From: Nocardiopsis trehalosi NBRC 14201 | GTDB taxonomy: Bacteria; Actinomycetota; Actinomycetes; Streptosporangiales; Streptosporangiaceae | Direction of reading: 5' to 3' | DNA: 51,846 nt | NCBI RefSeq assembly: GCF_001552555.1 | Contig: NZ_BCRK01000021.1 | Span: forward strand, 1-51,846 | Shown here: positions 49,005 to 51,846 of the stretch, piece after piece | Position numbering within the stretch: the stretch's first letter is position 1 | How the letters are laid out: every line of letters begins with the position of its first letter | Translations under genes and position numbers: made by a program | Notes under the pieces: model-generated | Databases searched by the model: none | Told to the model about the DNA's origin: nothing | Seen by the model: the letters and a program-made list of their open reading frames with translations, nothing else

Positions 49005-50492
49005 TCAGGCGGAGCCGGACTCCGCGGAGCCGGGGGCGGCGACGCCCTCGCCCCGTCCGAGGCGGCTGTGCCGGCGGCCGTACAGGAAGTACACCGCCAC
49101 GCCGATCGCCATCCACACCAGGAACCGCAGCCAGGTGTCGACGGTGAGGTTGAGCATCAGCCACACGCACGCCAGGGCGGCGACGATCGGCAGCACCGGA
49201 ACCCACGGGGCGCGGAAGGCGCGGGGCAGGTCCGGCCGGGTGCGGCGCAGCACGATCACGCCGATGGACACCACGACGAACGCGAACAGCGTGCCGATGT
49301 TGACCATCTCCTCCAGGGTGCCGATGGGCACGAGGCCCGCCAGCACCATGACGGCGACGGTGGTCACGATGGTCATGACGTAGGGGGTGCCGAAGCGCGG
49401 GTGGGTCTTGGACAGGCCGCGCGGCAGCAGGCCGTCGCGCGACATCGCGAACGCCACCCGCGACTGGCCCATCATCAGCACCAGGATCACCGACGTGATG
49501 CCGATGACACCGCCCAGCGAGATCAGCGTGCCCGCCCAGTCGGCGCCCACCGCCCGGAACGCCTCGGCCAGCGGGGCGTCGGTGCCGAGTTCGGTGTAGG
49601 GGCGCATGCCGGTGACCACCGCGGCGACGGCCATGTACAGCACCGTCACGATGATCAGCGAGCCGAAGATGCCGATGGGCATGTCCCGCTTGGGGTTCTT
49701 GGTCTCCTCGGCGGTGGTCGCGACGATGTCGAAGCCGATGAAGGCGAAGAACACCACGGAGGCCGCCGCGATGACGCCCCAGATGCCGTACTGGCTGGGC
49801 TCCAGGCCGAGCAGCACCTGGGTCAGCGGGGTGTGGCCGATGGAGTCGGTCGCCGCCGGGCGGTCGATCGCCTCGGGGATGAACGGGGTCCAGTTGGCGA
49901 CGCGGATGTAGAACACGCCGACGCAGATGATCAGCAGGACGATGCCGACCTTGATGGCGACGATGACCGCCGAGACCCGGCCGGACAGCTTGGTGCCGAG
50001 GACACCGAGCACGCCGAGCACGAGCACGATGAACATCGCGCCGATGTTCACGGGCCAGCCGGCGACCTCGATGGTCGTCGGCACGCCCAGCAGGTCGCCG
50101 GCGTACCCCGACCAGCCCACGGCGACCACCGAGGCGGCCAGCGTGAACTCCAGGACGAGGTCCCACCCGATGATCCACGCGACGAACTCGCCGAGGCTGG
50201 CGTAGCCGAAGGTGTAGGCGCTGCCGGCGACCGGGACGGTCGAGGCGAACTCGGCGTAGCACATGGCCGCGAGCGCGCACACGAGGCCGGCGATGAGGAA
50301 GGAGACGACGATGGCGGGGCCGGCGTTGTCGGCCGCCTGCCGCCCCGTCACGACGAAGATGCCGGTACCGATGATGACACCGATACCGAAGACGATGAGG
50401 TCGAAGCCGTTCAGATCCTTGCGGAGCCGGTGTCCCGGTTCATCCGTGTCCCGGATCGACTGCTCGATGCTCTTAGTGCGCCAGATACTCAA
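49005..50492 (-). CDS. APC-family amino-acid permease (cationic amino-acid transporter type)
   Basis: 495 residues and about 12-14 membrane helices. The first helix has the APC motif GFDLIVFGIGVIIGTGIFVV. Later FAFIGFDIVATTAEETKNPKRD is typical of the CAT subgroup for Arg/Lys/His and other amino acids. It imports amino acids with protons. The start is a TTG at 50492, six bases after GGAG; no ATG or GTG fits better. It may supply histidine to the hut pathway, but this is inferred from position only. Confidence 0.9.
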   Translation of the reverse strand: MSIWRTKSIEQSIRDTDEPGHRLRKDLNGFDLIVFGIGVIIGTGIFVVTGRQAADNAGPAIVVSFLIAGLVCALAAMCYAEFASTVPVAGSAYTFGYASLGEFVAWIIGWDLVLEFTLAASVVAVGWSGYAGDLLGVPTTIEVAGWPVNIGAMFIVLVLGVLGVLGTKLSGRVSAVIVAIKVGIVLLIICVGVFYIRVANWTPFIPEAIDRPAATDSIGHTPLTQVLLGLEPSQYGIWGVIAAASVVFFAFIGFDIVATTAEETKNPKRDMPIGIFGSLIIVTVLYMAVAAVVTGMRPYTELGTDAPLAEAFRAVGADWAGTLISLGGVIGITSVILVLMMGQSRVAFAMSRDGLLPRGLSKTHPRFGTPYVMTIVTTVAVMVLAGLVPIGTLEEMVNIGTLFAFVVVSIGVIVLRRTRPDLPRAFRAPWVPVLPIVAALACVWLMLNLTVDTWLRFLVWMAIGVAVYFLYGRRHSRLGRGEGVAAPGSAESGSA

Positions 50493-50551
50493 CAGCGACT
50501 CCGCGCCCGATTTTGGCCCTTGTGGGGCACCTGGGGATATTACGTCGCGCG

Positions 50552-50581
50552 ATCCTACCGCCGATTTTAGTGATCCTAAAA
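50552..50581 (-). promoter_or_regulatory. Permease promoter with AT-rich operator-like dyad
   Basis: On the minus strand TAGGAT (50557-50552) is a -10 box about 60 nt before the TTG start. A dyad TTTTAG-TGATC-CTAAAA (50565-50581) lies just upstream, about where a -35 would be, and stands out by its low GC. Confidence 0.45.
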
Positions 50582-50712
50582 CCCGGCCGTAAGGGCGGCG
50601 GGTCTGGGGCGAAGCGGACGCGCGCCTGTTCAGGGCGGGTGCGGTGGCGCGGGGCGGCCGTTAAGCGGAGCTACACGGGGCGGCCGCCCGGTCGGCGCCG
50701 GGTGGCCCGGAC

Positions 50713-50756
50713 GCCGACGGCCGGCGCGCCCGGGGAGGGGCGCGCCGGCCGTCGGC
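50713..50756 (-). terminator. Terminator of the Lsr2-like gene
   Basis: Perfect 18-bp G/C inverted repeat (50713-50730 / 50739-50756) with an 8-nt loop, 12 bp past the stop codon. Confidence 0.8.
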
Positions 50757-50767
50757 GGAGGCGGGAC

Positions 50768-51016
50768 TCAGGAGTCGTCGGCCTCGGAGTCGGGGGAGGA
50801 GTCGGTCTTCTTGGTGGCGCGGCGCTTCTTCACCGGCCGGGAGTAGTCGACCAGGGGCTCGTAGAGGGAGGCGTGCTCCTTGCTGCACTCGGCGCAGGCG
50901 TCGACCTCGCGCACCGTCCCCTCCCAGGCGAACTGGATGACATCCGTCGCCTCGACCTTCTCCTCGCGGACGGCGTGCGGATCGCAATACTTGCGCGTGA
51001 AGACCTCGGTGACCAC
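50768..51016 (-). CDS. Small Cys/His protein with Lsr2-dimerisation-like fold
   Basis: 82 residues from the GTG at 51016. The order beta-hairpin (IQFAWEGTVREVD), helix (CAECSKEHASLYEPLVDYSR) and basic patch (KKRRATKK) resembles the N-terminal dimerisation domain of the nucleoid protein Lsr2. Two Cys/His pairs (C11/H14; C41, C44, H48) could bind zinc. No DNA-binding Lsr2 C-terminal domain follows; the end is Ser/Asp/Glu-rich. A TATGAT box (51068-51063) lies ~45 nt upstream. Function unknown; the Lsr2 resemblance is my own reading. Confidence 0.75.
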   Translation of the reverse strand: MVTEVFTRKYCDPHAVREEKVEATDVIQFAWEGTVREVDACAECSKEHASLYEPLVDYSRPVKKRRATKKTDSSPDSEADDS

Positions 51017-51062
51017 GGCGGGCGGCGTCCCTTCGGTAGATCGTGTGGGTGCTGGTGCCGAA

Positions 51063-51068
51063 ATCATA
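51063..51068 (-). promoter_or_regulatory. -10 box of the Lsr2-like gene
   Basis: TATGAT on the minus strand, a strong match to the principal-sigma -10. It argues against starting translation at the ATG at 51067, which would lie inside it. Confidence 0.5.
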
Positions 51069-51215
51069 CACGCGTTCGAAGGGGGCGGCCGGGGCTTCCG
51101 GGGATGTTCCGCCAGGCCCGGCGGGGCGCGCCGACAGCAGCCTAGCGAAGGCGGCGTGCGGCCGGGTGCACCGGTTTGTGGGGATCGACACGTGACGTGT
51201 GCGGCCGGTGGCGGA

Positions 51216-51243
51216 TACGATTCATCTTCCGGGGAAGATTTTT
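51216..51243 (+). promoter_or_regulatory. DoxX promoter with perfect dyad and T run
   Basis: TACGAT (51216-51221) as -10, followed at once by ATCTTCC-GG-GGAAGAT (51224-51239) and a run of T. The dyad can serve as an operator at the transcription start. GATCTTCC recurs at 51247-51254. Confidence 0.45.
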
Positions 51244-51328
51244 CCTGATCTTCCCACCAGGAGGCTCGGCGCCGCGCAGCCAGTCCCCGTCCATCGCCCA
51301 TATCCCCACCAGGAAGTGAGATAAGACG

Positions 51329-51787
51329 ATGTCCGGACGGACAACGAGAGCGGGCGCCCTGCCCGCCGACGTCGCGCTCCTCGTCGCGCGTATCGCCATC
51401 GGCGTCATCTTCGCCGCCCACGGCTGGCAGAAGATCACCGGAGGTGTCGACGGCACCGCCCAGGGGTTCGCCGCCATGGGCGTCCCCCTCCCCGAGGTCG
51501 CGGCGGTCGTCGCCATGGCCGTCGAGTTCGGCGGCGGCATCGCCCTGGCCGTGGGCTTCGGCCTGCCGGTCACCGGCGTGCTGCTCGCCGGGATGATGGC
51601 GGGCGCCTACGTCTTCGGCCACCTCGGCACGCCGCTGTTCGCCAGTGAGGGCGGCTTCGAACTCGTGCTCGCGCTGGGCGTCTCGGCGCTGGCGCTCGGG
51701 TTCACCGGCGGCGCCTTCTCGGTCGACCGGGTCCTGCCCTGGGGGCGGCGCGCCGCCCCCGACCGGCGGGCCGCCGCCGCGGCCTGA
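51329..51787 (+). CDS. DoxX-family membrane protein
   Basis: 152 residues, four membrane helices. The family start is visible: VALLVARIAIGVIFAAHGWQ followed by KITGG. Also AMAVEFGGGIALAVGF and GAYVFGHLG. DoxX proteins are small quinone-linked or redox-associated membrane proteins of uncertain function; in mycobacteria a relative joins a superoxide dismutase complex. The ATG follows AGGAAGTGAG. The C terminus is Arg/Ala-rich. It may be monocistronic, as terminator-like repeats follow. Confidence 0.88.
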   Translation: MSGRTTRAGALPADVALLVARIAIGVIFAAHGWQKITGGVDGTAQGFAAMGVPLPEVAAVVAMAVEFGGGIALAVGFGLPVTGVLLAGMMAGAYVFGHLGTPLFASEGGFELVLALGVSALALGFTGGAFSVDRVLPWGRRAAPDRRAAAAA

Positions 51788-51788
51788 C

Positions 51789-51835
51789 GCGGACGCCCCA
51801 CGACGCGGGCCCGCGTCCGCACCCTCCCGGGTGCG
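51789..51835 (+). terminator. Terminator-like repeats after the DoxX gene
   Basis: GCGGACGC (51789-51796) pairs with GCGTCCGC (51813-51820), and CGCACCC / GGGTGCG follows at once. Together they can end the DoxX transcript at the window edge. Confidence 0.5.
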
Positions 51836-51846
51836 GGCGCGGGCCC

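Noticed and set aside
51016-51067. ATG at 51067 as the start of the Lsr2-like protein
   Set aside because: It lies inside a strong TATGAT -10 box, so it would not be transcribed. The GTG at 51016 is better placed.

Overview
The window is chromosomal DNA from a very GC-rich actinomycete. The third codon positions are almost all G or C. It carries the Actinobacteria-specific genes rbpA, whiA, steA and an SCP2-domain gene, uses many GTG starts, and has YANNNT promoter boxes placed directly before start codons. Gene content and order (tlyA-nadK-recN-steA-steB; uvrA...uvrC-rapZ-yvcK-whiA-gap-pgk-tpiA-secG-rbpA) resemble Streptomyces and its relatives. My best guess is a Nocardiopsis-like member of the Streptosporangiales. 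This is inferred from gene content only.

Layout. (1) 0-9 kb: a metal module (ArsR-family repressor divergent from a His-rich cation efflux protein), a HAD-IIA phosphatase coupled to a DUF1015 protein, an SCP2 protein, a phasin-like coiled-coil protein, a small membrane protein, a deazaflavin-type DUF385 protein divergent from a TetR regulator, and a 600-bp non-coding stretch with different composition. (2) 8.7-20 kb: tlyA, nadK and recN, followed by an envelope and division locus of steA, steB, a MraY/WecA-like transferase, a MurJ-like flippase and a GT4 glycosyltransferase. (3) 20-33.5 kb: a yybP-ykoY-type manganese riboswitch controlling a TerC-family protein; uvrA behind a LexA-box promoter; two RDD membrane proteins; a Tat/lipoprotein Rieske protein behind a BlaI-like dyad; an MscS channel; and uvrC-rapZ-yvcK, a DUF488 gene and whiA. 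(4) 33.5-38.1 kb: glycolytic gap-pgk-tpiA, then secG and rbpA. (5) 38-50.5 kb: an IclR regulator, a small zinc-ribbon protein, an excisionase/BldC-like HTH protein with a striking dyad, and a histidine-utilisation operon hutH-hutU-(M20 amidohydrolase)-hutF-hutI. These are followed by a VapBC pair, an ACT-GNAT acetyltransferase and an amino-acid permease. (6) 50.7 kb to the end: a small Lsr2-dimerisation-like Cys/His protein and a DoxX membrane protein.

How the parts work together. The hut genes encode histidine to urocanate to imidazolonepropionate to formiminoglutamate to N-formylglutamate. No classical HutG is present. An M20 'allantoate amidohydrolase'-like enzyme sits in its place. The SteA/SteB locus combines a lipid-phosphosugar transferase, a flippase and a glycosyltransferase with septation proteins, which suggests an uncharacterised lipid-linked glycan made at the division site. 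DNA repair is represented by recN, uvrA and uvrC, and of these only uvrA shows an SOS box. There is no rRNA, tRNA, CRISPR array, intact insertion sequence or prophage that I can see.
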